NCBI GenBank assembly: GCA_963628765.1 | Contig: CAVGFV010000122.1 | Coordinates: 1 to 24,663 of the forward strand | Direction of reading: 5' to 3' | DNA from: Succinimonas sp963628765 | GTDB taxonomy: Bacteria > Pseudomonadota > Gammaproteobacteria > Enterobacterales > Succinivibrionaceae | Length of the DNA stretch: 24,663 nt | Part shown: piece after piece, positions 1-8,417 of the stretch | Position numbering within the stretch: position 1 is the first letter of the stretch | How the letters are laid out: every line of letters starts with the position of its first letter | Program-made: the position numbers and the translations under genes | Notes under the pieces: model-generated | Database searches by the model: none | What the model was told of the DNA's origin: nothing | The model's input: the letters and a program-made list of their open reading frames with translations, nothing else

Positions 1-117
1 TAACACGAGGCAGGAAATCAAAGATGTTTACACAAAATACTTGACACAATCTTTTTTTTTTTTTGTTAAGCAGTGCTAGTTTTTTAACAAAATTACTCTT
101 TTTTTAAACAAATATTC

Positions 118-159
118 TGTAAACCTGTTCACGAAATAATATAATCTATCAGAATAGAT
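118..159 (+). promoter_or_regulatory. Candidate promoter with palindrome, upstream of DUF4124 gene
   Basis: A perfect TATAAT lies at 140-145. The only -35-like bases at suitable spacing are weak (TGTAAA at 118-123, 16-base spacer). A palindrome with 6-base arms (ATCTAT at 144-149, ATAGAT at 154-159, 4-base centre) overlaps the end of the -10 and the expected transcription start, where a repressor site would sit. The -10 is seen directly; the operator role is inference. Confidence 0.5.
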
Positions 160-170
160 AAGTGTAGTTC

Positions 171-188
171 GTATTTTTCGTAAAATAC
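171..188 (+). promoter_or_regulatory. 5' UTR hairpin just before the ribosome binding site
   Basis: A perfect 7-base-pair stem (GTATTTT at 171-177 with AAAATAC at 182-188) closes a 4-base loop. The ribosome binding site AAAGGA (191-196) starts three bases after it, and the ATG is at 204. A stem this close to the binding site could affect translation or RNA stability. It is A-U rich, so it may be only marginally stable. Confidence 0.35.
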
Positions 189-203
189 CAAAAGGATTAA
201 GGT

Positions 204-818
204 ATGCAGAAGATCGCCGTTGCTCTAGTTTCCATGGCTATATTTGTTGCCGGCTCCGCTCTGGCTGCAACAGAAAAAAGCAATTCATCTATAGTGTATA
301 GATGGACCGATGAATCAGGATCAGTGCACTATTCACCTACGAAGCCATGGGGAGTTAATTACGAATCTGTAGACACTAATTACACTGCTGTGCAGCGTGA
401 AATGATAGAAGAATCCAAAAAAGCTAAAGAAGCTCAGGATATGCTCTCTAATAGAAATGCTATCAAGAATAAGAAAGAAAAAGAATATCGCGAAAAACAG
501 CAACGCTTACAGTTATGTATAGACACCACCTACGATAAGATGAGCTACCAAAAACGTCGTATCGAAGATGATAATATTAAACAAAAGCTCGATTGCGAAT
601 ACAAATTTAGTAGAGCTAAGCAGAAAGCTAAATTTGACGATTGTATTCTTCGCATCGAGAGCGATCGTATTGCAAAAATTAGCCAACTCGAACAGAATAT
701 AAATCGGTGTATCGATGCTGACACACCAAAAGAAATGATTGAAGAAGTAATGGCTAAACATAGAGAAATGATGGAAAAGAAAAACGCTGAAAGTTCAAAC
801 TCTAGCACAAAGAAATAA
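204..818 (+). CDS. Secreted DUF4124-domain coiled-coil protein
   Basis: A 204-residue protein with a Sec signal peptide (hydrophobic residues 4-19, likely cleavage after ALA near 21). A short DUF4124-like segment follows (about 30-50, pattern YRW-D-G--HYS--P), a fold common at the N-terminus of small periplasmic proteobacterial proteins. Residues about 62-195 are highly charged, Lys/Glu/Gln-rich and probably a long helical coiled coil. Four cysteines lie inside that helix (105, 131, 147, 169) and could form disulfides linking helical segments in the periplasm. The ATG at 204 has AAAGGA seven bases upstream. The gene is monocistronic, ending at a strong terminator shared with the convergent APE operon. 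The molecular function of DUF4124 proteins is not known, and no role in APE synthesis is implied. Confidence 0.8.
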   Translation: MQKIAVALVSMAIFVAGSALAATEKSNSSIVYRWTDESGSVHYSPTKPWGVNYESVDTNYTAVQREMIEESKKAKEAQDMLSNRNAIKNKKEKEYREKQQRLQLCIDTTYDKMSYQKRRIEDDNIKQKLDCEYKFSRAKQKAKFDDCILRIESDRIAKISQLEQNINRCIDADTPKEMIEEVMAKHREMMEKKNAESSNSSTKK

Positions 819-834
819 CTAGCCTCGTAAATGT

Positions 835-876
835 ACCCATAAAAAAGCCGAACATAAGTTCGGCTTTTTTATGGGT
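835..876. terminator. Bidirectional intrinsic terminator between convergent genes
   Basis: A perfect inverted repeat with 19-base arms (835-853 and 858-876) and an ATAA loop. The core is GCCGAAC/GTTCGGC, flanked by A6 on the left and T6 on the right, so it gives a GC-rich stem plus a U-run on both strands. It ends the DUF4124 gene rightward and the APE operon leftward. Confidence 0.95.
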
Positions 877-890
877 ATTTTTAAAATGCT

Positions 891-1973
891 CTAATGACTT
901 TTTTGCATTAGGAACAAAGTGTGCCCCATACCAATATGATCCTTGATAGAAACTATTTCAAAGCCACATTCTTGGAAAAGTTTCATTAACACATCAGCGT
1001 GGTAGAAACGACTTACACCATTTGCAAGTGCTGTAAAATAAAGAGAGCAGGCATCAATAACCATCGTAGCAATATCATTCTTTTGGCGATCACCACAGAT
1101 TTCATTCACTGCAAGATAGCTGTCATAATCCATTGCTTCATTAACGCGAGTTAGAATACTTCTAATCTGCTCTTCGCTAAAGCAATCCAAAAATTGACTT
1201 AACCACCAAATGTTAGCCCCTGTAGGAAGTTTGGCATCTTCCTTTAAAAGATTGATAGGATAGGTATGGATTCTTTCCGAATAACCGGCCTTTTCAGCAT
1301 TACTAGCTGCAGTAGCACACTGTTCTGGCAAATCTACTATAGTTACCTCAACATTAGGATCTTCCTTAACAGCTGAGAGAGCAAATTTCCCAGTATTTCC
1401 CCCTACATCATAGATTTTCTTGATATTTCCTAGTTTGAAAAGCTCTGGTAGAACTTTTGGAAATACATGATCAGAATAAAAATGGTCGAATCCAAACCAA
1501 GCATCCTTTGCCTCTTTTGGAAGATCTTTTAAGAATGGATAAATGGTCTCATGATCCTTGGTAAAATACTTTACCCCTTCGGGCTTTGCATTCTTTAAAG
1601 AAGAAGTTAAGTCTGTAAGTCCTTGATAGCAAACGTGTCTTGAAAAATTAAAGTTCACTGTAGTCATTGGATCAGAACTTAAATAAATTCCAATCTTTGA
1701 AAGGCTATAACCACCATTACCATCCTGGAGCACAATATCTGCTGTTACAGCAAGATCAATCAAAATAGATACTGAATATAAGGAGGTACCAGTCTTTTCT
1801 GAGATATCCAGCTTTGTTAGTTTCTTATCCGCAGAAAGTTCAGACAGAGCTTTCATAATACCAAGATCTTGTAGTGCGGAAACAGCCTGGAAGATAAAAG
1901 GACCAACTGCGATAAGCTGGGCCTGCTTTAAGGCATCCATAGCCGAAATATCATTAAAATTTCTAAGAGTCAT
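891..1973 (-). CDS. Plant-type (Methyltransf_2-like) SAM-dependent methyltransferase of APE operon
   Basis: A 360-residue protein resembling the acetylserotonin/hydroxyneurosporene methyltransferase family. It has an N-terminal winged-helix dimerisation region (about 15-100), then a Rossmann SAM-binding domain with motif I DVGGNTG (189-195) and the acidic ribose-binding end IVDLPEQ (212-218). In classical O-methyltransferases the catalytic His sits in an L-H-D-W motif about 70 residues after motif I. The aligned segment here is FLDCF (261-265), with no His. That argues against ordinary phenol O-methylation and would fit ring C-methylation, since published APE head groups are 3-methyl or 3,5-dimethyl 4-hydroxyphenyl. 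This assignment is inference. It is the last gene of the operon, and its ATG overlaps the upstream stop by one base (TAATG). Confidence 0.8.
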   Translation of the reverse strand: MTLRNFNDISAMDALKQAQLIAVGPFIFQAVSALQDLGIMKALSELSADKKLTKLDISEKTGTSLYSVSILIDLAVTADIVLQDGNGGYSLSKIGIYLSSDPMTTVNFNFSRHVCYQGLTDLTSSLKNAKPEGVKYFTKDHETIYPFLKDLPKEAKDAWFGFDHFYSDHVFPKVLPELFKLGNIKKIYDVGGNTGKFALSAVKEDPNVEVTIVDLPEQCATAASNAEKAGYSERIHTYPINLLKEDAKLPTGANIWWLSQFLDCFSEEQIRSILTRVNEAMDYDSYLAVNEICGDRQKNDIATMVIDACSLYFTALANGVSRFYHADVLMKLFQECGFEIVSIKDHIGMGHTLFLMQKSH

Positions 1974-2563
1974 TATTCTGTAGCACTCCTATGTTTTAGT
2001 ATGGTTCTAATCATAAATTCACAAAAGAACATAAGTCCCATAGGAATATATGACACCCCACCGGTATAAAGCATCCATAACTCGCGACTTGCAAATAACG
2101 CCAGAAACGCCGCAATACTGCCATTTAAAATAAAAAATAAGCACCAAGATATGGTGACTTTTCGACAATAACTACGAAAGTTGTCAGTTCTTTCTTCTTT
2201 TGGAACCTTTAAAGAAGCAATTTTTTCGATTATAGGAGTTCGCCCCTTAAACAAACTCCTTCCAAAAACTAAAAGAAGTGCCACATTTACCAGAACTGGG
2301 TAAAAAAGCATGTACTTCTCATCACTTCTAAAAAGGAAGGCTAAGCATAAAAAGATCCCGATAATAAAAAAGCTCAGATTAATCGAACGATCCTCAGCTT
2401 TTCCCCAAACTAATCTCAAACTTACTAGAATCACTAGCACCAGTACCGGTAGCCACAGCAATCCAGCTTGCAACGCAAAATAAACCACAAAGGGATACAA
2501 AAAAGAGCCTAGAATTAAAAACACCCTTCCAATTATCTTTAAAAGTTTATTTGCTAATAACAT
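1973..2563 (-). CDS. COG4648-like integral membrane protein (ApeG-like)
   Basis: A 196-residue polytopic membrane protein. Hydrophobic helices lie at about 8-30, 34-50, 64-79, 84-102, 135-160 and 164-187, with a charged loop at about 103-133. Its length, helix pattern and context match the small COG4648-type membrane protein carried by gammaproteobacterial APE clusters, where it normally lies between the ACP genes and the AMP ligase. Here it lies between the apeR-like ketosynthase and the methyltransferase, joined to both by one-base TAATG overlaps. No enzymatic motif is visible. A role in membrane anchoring or transport of the lipid-linked polyene is plausible but unproven. The family assignment comes from pattern and context, not from an alignment. 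Confidence 0.65.
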   Translation of the reverse strand: MLLANKLLKIIGRVFLILGSFLYPFVVYFALQAGLLWLPVLVLVILVSLRLVWGKAEDRSINLSFFIIGIFLCLAFLFRSDEKYMLFYPVLVNVALLLVFGRSLFKGRTPIIEKIASLKVPKEERTDNFRSYCRKVTISWCLFFILNGSIAAFLALFASRELWMLYTGGVSYIPMGLMFFCEFMIRTILKHRSATE

Positions 2564-3783
2564 TAAGAAGCCACTTTCTTGATAATGATAGAGGTGTTAA
2601 CGCCTCCGAAAGCAAAATTATTCGTCATCACATATTCGGCATCACGCACTATGCCAGGAGAACGGACAAGATCTAAATCTAAAAATGCAGAATCAGGCGT
2701 TTCTAAGTTCAAATTCGGAGCGAACCAACCTTCTCTTTGCATTAGAATGCTCATTTCTGCTTCTAATGCTCCTGCAGCTCCTAAAGTATGTCCCATGTAG
2801 CTCTTAAGAGTAGAAACTGGTACTTTATTTCCGAAGACCCGATACATAGCCGTACCTTCAGCAATATCACCATTTATAGTGCCTGTGCCGTGGGCATTAA
2901 TATAACCGATATCCTCTGGTTTTAATCCGGCATTATCTAAAGCTAGACGCATACATTTTTCCATTCCTTCTGATGAAGGATTGGTGATATGCGTTGCATC
3001 AGAATTGGTTGCAAAACCTACGATTTCAGCTAGTATCTTCGCCCCTCTACTTTCCGCATGTGAGAGTTCTTCTAAAATTAACATACCAGCACCTTCACCA
3101 ACCACAATGCCATCACGTTTTGCATCAAATGGTTTCGGAGCTTTGGTTGGATCTTTAGTTTGTGAAGTTGCGAAAAGCGCATCAAAGACGCCAATACTTA
3201 TAGGGCTTAACTCTTCAGCGCCACCAGCAAGCATTAGAAGCTGCCTACCTTCTTGAATAGTTTCGTAAGCATATCCAATTGCCTGGGAGCCCGATGTACA
3301 GGCTGTAGAGGTTGCAATAATTCTTCCTGAAATGCCATAAAAAATCGATAAATTCACGGCAACAGAATGAGGCATTATCTGTACATAAGTTGTAGCATTT
3401 AAGTTTACTGTGTCTTTTTCATTTACAAAATTAGCGACATCTTGCATCCCCTGGTAAGTACCAGAGCAGCTACCACATGCAATGCCAGTAGCACCATTTG
3501 TAAGTTCAGAAGAGCCCTCAAGGCCAGCATTTTTAATAGCATCACCCGCTGCTGCAACAGCAAGTTTTCCAATGCGTCCCATGGCACGTACTTTTTTACG
3601 TGGGTAATCTGGTAATGGGCAAGTTACTGGCGCTCCCAATGTAGTGCTCATGTTTTTATATTCGGCTAATTCTGGAAGAACTGCCACGGCACTTTTCTCA
3701 GAATGTAAAGCACTCATAATGCTATCAGCGTTATTTCCTAAAGGAGAATACATACCTATTCCAGTAACTACTACTCTTTTCAC
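2563..3783 (-). CDS. apeR: Beta-ketoacyl-ACP synthase (ApeR-like)
   Basis: A 406-residue FabF/FabB-type ketosynthase with an intact catalytic triad: Cys162 in TACTSG, His298 in NAHGTGT and His332 in MGHTLGAAG. The family is known to decarboxylate malonyl-ACP and condense it with an acyl chain. In characterised APE systems ApeR is a second, homodimeric ketosynthase that complements ApeO/ApeC. The gene starts with GTG, in a TAGTG overlap with the ketoreductase stop, and no better start exists. It follows the ApeO-ApeP-ApeQ-like genes in the order found in other APE clusters. Function as a ketosynthase is near certain; the ApeR label rests on gene order. Confidence 0.93.
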   Translation of the reverse strand: MKRVVVTGIGMYSPLGNNADSIMSALHSEKSAVAVLPELAEYKNMSTTLGAPVTCPLPDYPRKKVRAMGRIGKLAVAAAGDAIKNAGLEGSSELTNGATGIACGSCSGTYQGMQDVANFVNEKDTVNLNATTYVQIMPHSVAVNLSIFYGISGRIIATSTACTSGSQAIGYAYETIQEGRQLLMLAGGAEELSPISIGVFDALFATSQTKDPTKAPKPFDAKRDGIVVGEGAGMLILEELSHAESRGAKILAEIVGFATNSDATHITNPSSEGMEKCMRLALDNAGLKPEDIGYINAHGTGTINGDIAEGTAMYRVFGNKVPVSTLKSYMGHTLGAAGALEAEMSILMQREGWFAPNLNLETPDSAFLDLDLVRSPGIVRDAEYVMTNNFAFGGVNTSIIIKKVAS

Positions 3784-4508
3784 TAGTACATTCCCCCATT
3801 AACACTGATAACTTGCTTGGTTATATAGGCAGCATCTTTAGAACACAAAAATGAAACTACCCCTGCTACATCATCGACAGTTCCTAAGCGATTAAGTGGC
3901 ACCATTGGTAATACTTGATCTCTAACTTCTAAAGGAACCATTTCTGTGTCAATAACACCAGGGGCAACACTATTTACGGTAATTTTTCTTTTCCCAAGCT
4001 CAATCGCAAGAGATTCTGTAGCAGCGATGATACCAGCCTTGGATGCACTGTAATTTGTTTGTCCTCGGTTACCGGATAAGCCTGCAACTGATGACATCGT
4101 CACAATACGCCCCCCATCACGTAGATGAATCATTGGCATAATGCAAGGATGAAGGACATTATAAAAACTTCCTAAATTGGTATTGATAACTGCATTCCAG
4201 CTATCAGAATCCATAGCAGGAAAAGCTTGATCTCTTGCAATACCTGCATTAAGAACAATTCCCCAATAAGCACCATTTTTTTCTATATCTTGAGTTAAAG
4301 ATTCCTCACAAGCCTTACAATCTGAAACGTCGAATTGTAAAAGAGAAGATTCTCTTCCCATACTCTGAATACTTTTAACTAATTCCATCCCCGCATCGAT
4401 ATGGGAACGGCAGTGTACCGCAATATCGAAGCCATCTTTTGCAAGTCTAAGGGCAATAGCCTTCCCTATTCCGGTGGCAGCGCCAGTTACAAGAATTCTT
4501 TTAGACAT
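3783..4508 (-). CDS. apeQ: 3-oxoacyl-ACP reductase, SDR family (ApeQ/FabG-like)
   Basis: A 241-residue classical short-chain dehydrogenase. It has the Rossmann cofactor motif TGAATGIG (8-15), NAG (87-89) and the catalytic Ser140, Tyr153 and Lys157 (YSASK). It should reduce the beta-keto group after each condensation, probably with NADPH. The ATG at 4508 is preferred because GGAG lies six bases upstream; an in-frame TTG at 4520 would place the start upstream of that site. The stop overlaps the GTG of the next ketosynthase gene. FabG of primary metabolism is very similar, so the APE role comes from operon context. Confidence 0.93.
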   Translation of the reverse strand: MSKRILVTGAATGIGKAIALRLAKDGFDIAVHCRSHIDAGMELVKSIQSMGRESSLLQFDVSDCKACEESLTQDIEKNGAYWGIVLNAGIARDQAFPAMDSDSWNAVINTNLGSFYNVLHPCIMPMIHLRDGGRIVTMSSVAGLSGNRGQTNYSASKAGIIAATESLAIELGKRKITVNSVAPGVIDTEMVPLEVRDQVLPMVPLNRLGTVDDVAGVVSFLCSKDAAYITKQVISVNGGMY

Positions 4509-4540
4509 AATTAACTCCAATTATTTCCGACGTGCCTTTT

Positions 4541-5005
4541 TTATAACGAAGCAAGCTCTGGCTCTGGACTATAGACAGTGACACGAGCTTCGGCTAAATT
4601 CTTTTTTTCAACTTCTGCTTTGGCGTTCAGAATAACATAACCATCACCTTTATACATTGATTCAACTATGATTTTTATTTCTAGGCCTTTTCTAAGTGGG
4701 GCTCCCTGTGCAATCTTCATTCCACGCACTGCAAGAAGAAGACCTGTTTTCATAGGAGGTTCTTTTCGAAGAAGCCTTGCATATCCTAAAACAGCAGCAC
4801 ACCCTTGAGCCATAACTTCCATAAGGACGTAAGAAGGCAGACTGCCATCTTCTAAAAGAGCTACTACAGGACGCTTCCCTACCTCATATCCCAATTCACC
4901 AGCCTCTAAAATAGGATCACAAGAAATAATGCCATCTACAAGTAGCATTGGTTCCTTTTGAGGCATAAGATCTTTAAAGGTCTTTTCATCAACACAGTAG
5001 TTCAT
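4541..5005 (-). CDS. apeP: Hot-dog dehydratase subunit (ApeP-like)
   Basis: A 154-residue single hot-dog fold protein of FabA/FabZ type. The central helix motif MEVMAQ (62-67) carries the acidic residue Glu63 at the position of the FabA/FabZ catalytic acid. The usual GHFP motif is missing and the protein contains no histidine at all, so it cannot be a self-sufficient dehydratase. Characterised APE systems use an ApeI:ApeP heterodimer. The ApeI-like protein in this operon supplies the GHFP histidine, so a composite active site is expected. The ATG overlaps the upstream ketosynthase stop by four bases (ATGA). Confidence 0.88.
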   Translation of the reverse strand: MNYCVDEKTFKDLMPQKEPMLLVDGIISCDPILEAGELGYEVGKRPVVALLEDGSLPSYVLMEVMAQGCAAVLGYARLLRKEPPMKTGLLLAVRGMKIAQGAPLRKGLEIKIIVESMYKGDGYVILNAKAEVEKKNLAEARVTVYSPEPELASL

Positions 5006-6171
5006 GAGGCTTTTCCGAAAATTAATGAAACATTATTGCCACCAAAAGCAAAAGAATTCGACATTATATAAGGTCTTTCTAGCTTGTGATTAGGCGTAGT
5101 TAATAGATTAATATTAGGGAACTCTTCTTCCCAATCGGAAGGTTCATATTGGTGGTAAGGCAAAGAAAGATCTTCTGTTAGTAAAAGTGCTGAAATCCAA
5201 GCCTCTACTATTCCTGCAGCACCTAGGGTATGTCCCGTGAGATGTTTAGTTGAAGACACAGGAACTCGTTTTCCAAAAATTCGTGCAATAGCTTTGCCTT
5301 CCATCGCATCATTAAGTTTTGTGCCTGTACCATGGAGATTCACATAACCAATATCGTCAGCTTTGAGATGGGCCATATCTAAAGCTTTTTCCATTGCTCT
5401 ACTAGCCATGATTCCTTCAGGCTCTGGAGCCGAAATATGGTGTGCATCAGAAGTTGCTCCATAACCAAGTAATAAAACAGCATCATCTGAGAGTCTTTCT
5501 CTTGAAGCGATAACAATGCCCGCCCCTTCTCCAATATTGATACCGTTACGATTTTTATGAAATGGTATGGTATGCTCTAAAGATAAAGCCCCTAAAGAGT
5601 AAAAGCCACCAACACTAACTCGACTTAAAGAATCGGTTCCTGCAACAATAACTGCATCTAAAAGTCCAGAATTTAAATATTCTGCAGCACTAATAAATGC
5701 TCTAGCTGATGAAGAACAGGCGGCCGCTATTGTAGCACAAGGACCTTTCAAATTTAGATAATCTCGAATAAAAGCTGAAACATTACCTATTTCATAAACT
5801 CTTTTATCAAAAATAAAGGTCTTGTCTTGCTTAAATTTATTTAGAACGTTTTCTTCAACATCGGTTATCGCAGAAGTTGAAGTCCCAACTACAGCTCCCA
5901 CACGATCATTACCATAACGTTTAATAGCAATATCAATAGTCTCTCGAATACTCTCAATACAGGAAGCTAAAAATTGATTGTTTCTACAATCATTCATAGA
6001 TAATTTTGGTAGTGTAAAAGGAAGTTTTGCAAGCTCGCCAGAAAGGTTATCGGGTAGATAACCAGATAACTTTTTAAAATATGAAGCTTTACAGAGGCTT
6101 AAATTCTTTATTGTCTCTTCTCGATCCTTTCCTAAAGGTGATAAAGCATGAAATGCATTTAAATAGATCAT
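5002..6171 (-). CDS. apeO: Beta-ketoacyl-ACP synthase (ApeO-like)
   Basis: A 389-residue ketosynthase with catalytic Cys152 (AACSSS), His280 (NLHGTGT) and His314 (LTGHTLGAAG), plus the C-terminal glycine-rich loop FAFGGNN. In studied APE pathways ApeO pairs with ApeC, which lacks a catalytic Cys and acts as chain-length factor; an ApeC-like gene opens this operon. The start codon overlaps the exporter stop by one base (TAATG). Many clusters have a DUF3261 lipoprotein gene (apeN) just before apeO; here there is no room for one. The O rather than R assignment rests on order (KS-DH-KR-KS). Confidence 0.92.
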   Translation of the reverse strand: MIYLNAFHALSPLGKDREETIKNLSLCKASYFKKLSGYLPDNLSGELAKLPFTLPKLSMNDCRNNQFLASCIESIRETIDIAIKRYGNDRVGAVVGTSTSAITDVEENVLNKFKQDKTFIFDKRVYEIGNVSAFIRDYLNLKGPCATIAAACSSSARAFISAAEYLNSGLLDAVIVAGTDSLSRVSVGGFYSLGALSLEHTIPFHKNRNGINIGEGAGIVIASRERLSDDAVLLLGYGATSDAHHISAPEPEGIMASRAMEKALDMAHLKADDIGYVNLHGTGTKLNDAMEGKAIARIFGKRVPVSSTKHLTGHTLGAAGIVEAWISALLLTEDLSLPYHQYEPSDWEEEFPNINLLTTPNHKLERPYIMSNSFAFGGNNVSLIFGKAS

Positions 6172-8417
6172 TATGAAATTCCCGCTTCAGATCTGCTTAA
6201 AGCTAGCACTAAAACAAAAGTCATCGCAAGCCCGAATGCCATAATTATACCAAAAGATGCTAAGACAGCAGTTCCAGAAAACGCCAAAGCACCAAAAGAA
6301 GCCTCTGTTGTTAAAAAGGCAGCAAAAAGAGACATCATGGTCTCTAAGTGCTCTTCTTTCTTAGAACGGAACATAATTATGCAATAGTCACTCCCAAGAC
6401 CAAGGATCATAAAAATTGCCAAGACTGAAAACATGCTGAAATATGCATTCATAAAAAGCAGGTTGGCAATAATCCCCGCTGACATTCCTGAAAGCACTGG
6501 AATCAAGAAGGCTCTAAAAACTTTTAATCGCATTAAATAAAAGATAATAACACTCGCAAGCACTATAGCAAATAGGGTTACGAGGCTTAATTGTTCCCGA
6601 AATTTTTTAAAAGCTTGATTCCATTCTTTTTGGGAATCCAATTTTTTTACAAAATCAAAACTGCTTAATTTTTCATTAAGAGTAGCATCATTAGCATCTA
6701 CTTTAATAAGTAATGCTTGGTCAAAAAAAAGTGGTCCCAAATCAAATGGGGTATTTTCAGAAGTAATAGTTTCCCCTTTTGAAATCTTAAGGGCCTCTTC
6801 AGAAATAGGAATACCTAATTCTTGATATTGTGAAACCAAAACTGGTTGCATACTTTTATAGAAAGCTAAACTAGCTTCTTGAGATTTTTTCGAAGGCACA
6901 TAAACGCAAGGAAGAAATAATTTCTTTTTTAATTCAAAAGGTAAATTTTGATAAAGTTGTTCACAATTCTGTAAGGCATCTTCTGTATTCTTTCCTTGAA
7001 TGAGGTACCAAGACAAACTATCGGCATTATCAAATATTCGTCTAATCTCGGTATCCATTTTTAAAAGGTTAGGATTTTTTTCTTGCATACTGCTTACACG
7101 ATCATCTGGAGGGTACGCATAACAGATGAACGAAGCTGAAATAATGGCTACAAAAGCCACTAATAGTGGGATAGATTTATGAAGTGTTCTAAAAAATGCT
7201 AATACCTTAAAGGCACAAACACTATTTAGCTTGATCCCCCTATGTTTAGAGCTTGGAATAATCACTAGCGTTGCAAATAAAAAAGCTGATAAAAGTGAAA
7301 CTATGGCAAAAAATGCCAGCTCTTTTAATACCACAAGATCCGTAATTAGCATAATTGCATACGCAAAAGCACTGGTAAGGAGAGATAGTAACAAAGAGGT
7401 AGAAAGTTTTCTTCTTCCTTGTGTTGCTGATGTGGCATTTCCTTCTTTTGAGCTATATTTTTTGTACATATAAGCGTGTAAAAGATAATCCACTGAAATT
7501 CCGATAAGAGTCATTCCCATGGCCAAGGTAATCACATGAAGATGACCTAAAAAAAGCACTACCGCAGCAATACCATTACCAAGTGAGAGTGATAAAAAGA
7601 ACAACGTGCCTAAAAGCTCTTTTAAACCACGAAATAGCCAGATAAAAATAACTACTAAAGCAAATACTGAAAAAAGGCCAATGCGAGACATATCGCTAGT
7701 AGATTCTTGGGTAGCACTCTCCGAAAAAAACACACTACCGGTGTAGAACAATTCTGTAGCAGAACTAGCAAATTTTTGGGAAAGACTTTCGAGAGTGCTT
7801 TTTAAACTTGTTTTTTCAGATAGTGCTAGAGAACGAAGCAACCTTCCTTCAATGACATAATAGCGTTTTCCATCCTTATCACGATAAAGACGTCCTTTAT
7901 CATCAGTGGAAAAATTGTCGGCACTAAATCTTGGAATTAAATTTCGTAGTACCATAAAGGGATCATGCTGTATTTCAGCATCTGTTATGCCCATGAAAGG
8001 ACTTAAAACAGCTTCCTCGATGGCTTCTTTTAACTGATCTTCTGTCTGAAAATAAGGTAAATAACGGTAACGATTTGCAAAAATAAACTTTTGGATGTTG
8101 TCTGGATTTACACCATCCCTTAATTTCAGAAAATCAAAACCTTGAAGATTGGCTATTACCTCATCATAAGCTTTCTCAATATTTGAGTTTTCTTGTTCCC
8201 CTTTGACTAAGATAAGAATTTCTCGAGATACAACCTCTGTAAAAAGATTGTCATCATTGGCATGAGGAATAATAGCGGTTATTTTTTCATTTATAATTTG
8301 AGGGTTAGAAACTATGGTGGTTATTCCTAAAACTGCAAAAAACATACTTAGAATTATGAATACAGCACCAATAATTCTGAAATTAAAGTGTGAGCTAATA
8401 CTTTTATCTTGTTGCAT
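6171..8417 (-). CDS. MMPL/RND-family exporter (ApeM-like)
   Basis: A 748-residue RND-superfamily permease with duplicated architecture. Each half has one N-terminal helix (about 13-33 and 400-420), a large extracytoplasmic domain (about 40-240 and 430-605), and a bundle of five helices (about 245-390 and 608-742). The fourth helix of each half carries a conserved Asp-Tyr pair, GISVDY (306-311) and GLGSDY (673-678), where MMPL proteins keep their proton-relay Asp. It probably moves the lipid-linked polyene or an intermediate across or out of the inner membrane, working with the adjacent LolA-like carrier; this is inference from context. The gene start overlaps the lolA-like gene end by 14 bases. 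Confidence 0.9.
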   Translation of the reverse strand: MQQDKSISSHFNFRIIGAVFIILSMFFAVLGITTIVSNPQIINEKITAIIPHANDDNLFTEVVSREILILVKGEQENSNIEKAYDEVIANLQGFDFLKLRDGVNPDNIQKFIFANRYRYLPYFQTEDQLKEAIEEAVLSPFMGITDAEIQHDPFMVLRNLIPRFSADNFSTDDKGRLYRDKDGKRYYVIEGRLLRSLALSEKTSLKSTLESLSQKFASSATELFYTGSVFFSESATQESTSDMSRIGLFSVFALVVIFIWLFRGLKELLGTLFFLSLSLGNGIAAVVLFLGHLHVITLAMGMTLIGISVDYLLHAYMYKKYSSKEGNATSATQGRRKLSTSLLLSLLTSAFAYAIMLITDLVVLKELAFFAIVSLLSAFLFATLVIIPSSKHRGIKLNSVCAFKVLAFFRTLHKSIPLLVAFVAIISASFICYAYPPDDRVSSMQEKNPNLLKMDTEIRRIFDNADSLSWYLIQGKNTEDALQNCEQLYQNLPFELKKKLFLPCVYVPSKKSQEASLAFYKSMQPVLVSQYQELGIPISEEALKISKGETITSENTPFDLGPLFFDQALLIKVDANDATLNEKLSSFDFVKKLDSQKEWNQAFKKFREQLSLVTLFAIVLASVIIFYLMRLKVFRAFLIPVLSGMSAGIIANLLFMNAYFSMFSVLAIFMILGLGSDYCIIMFRSKKEEHLETMMSLFAAFLTTEASFGALAFSGTAVLASFGIIMAFGLAMTFVLVLALSRSEAGIS

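Noticed and set aside
513..808. Two - strand frames antisense to the DUF4124 gene
   Set aside because: Phe/Ile-rich translations opposite a Lys/Glu-rich coding strand are expected by chance; no start signals.
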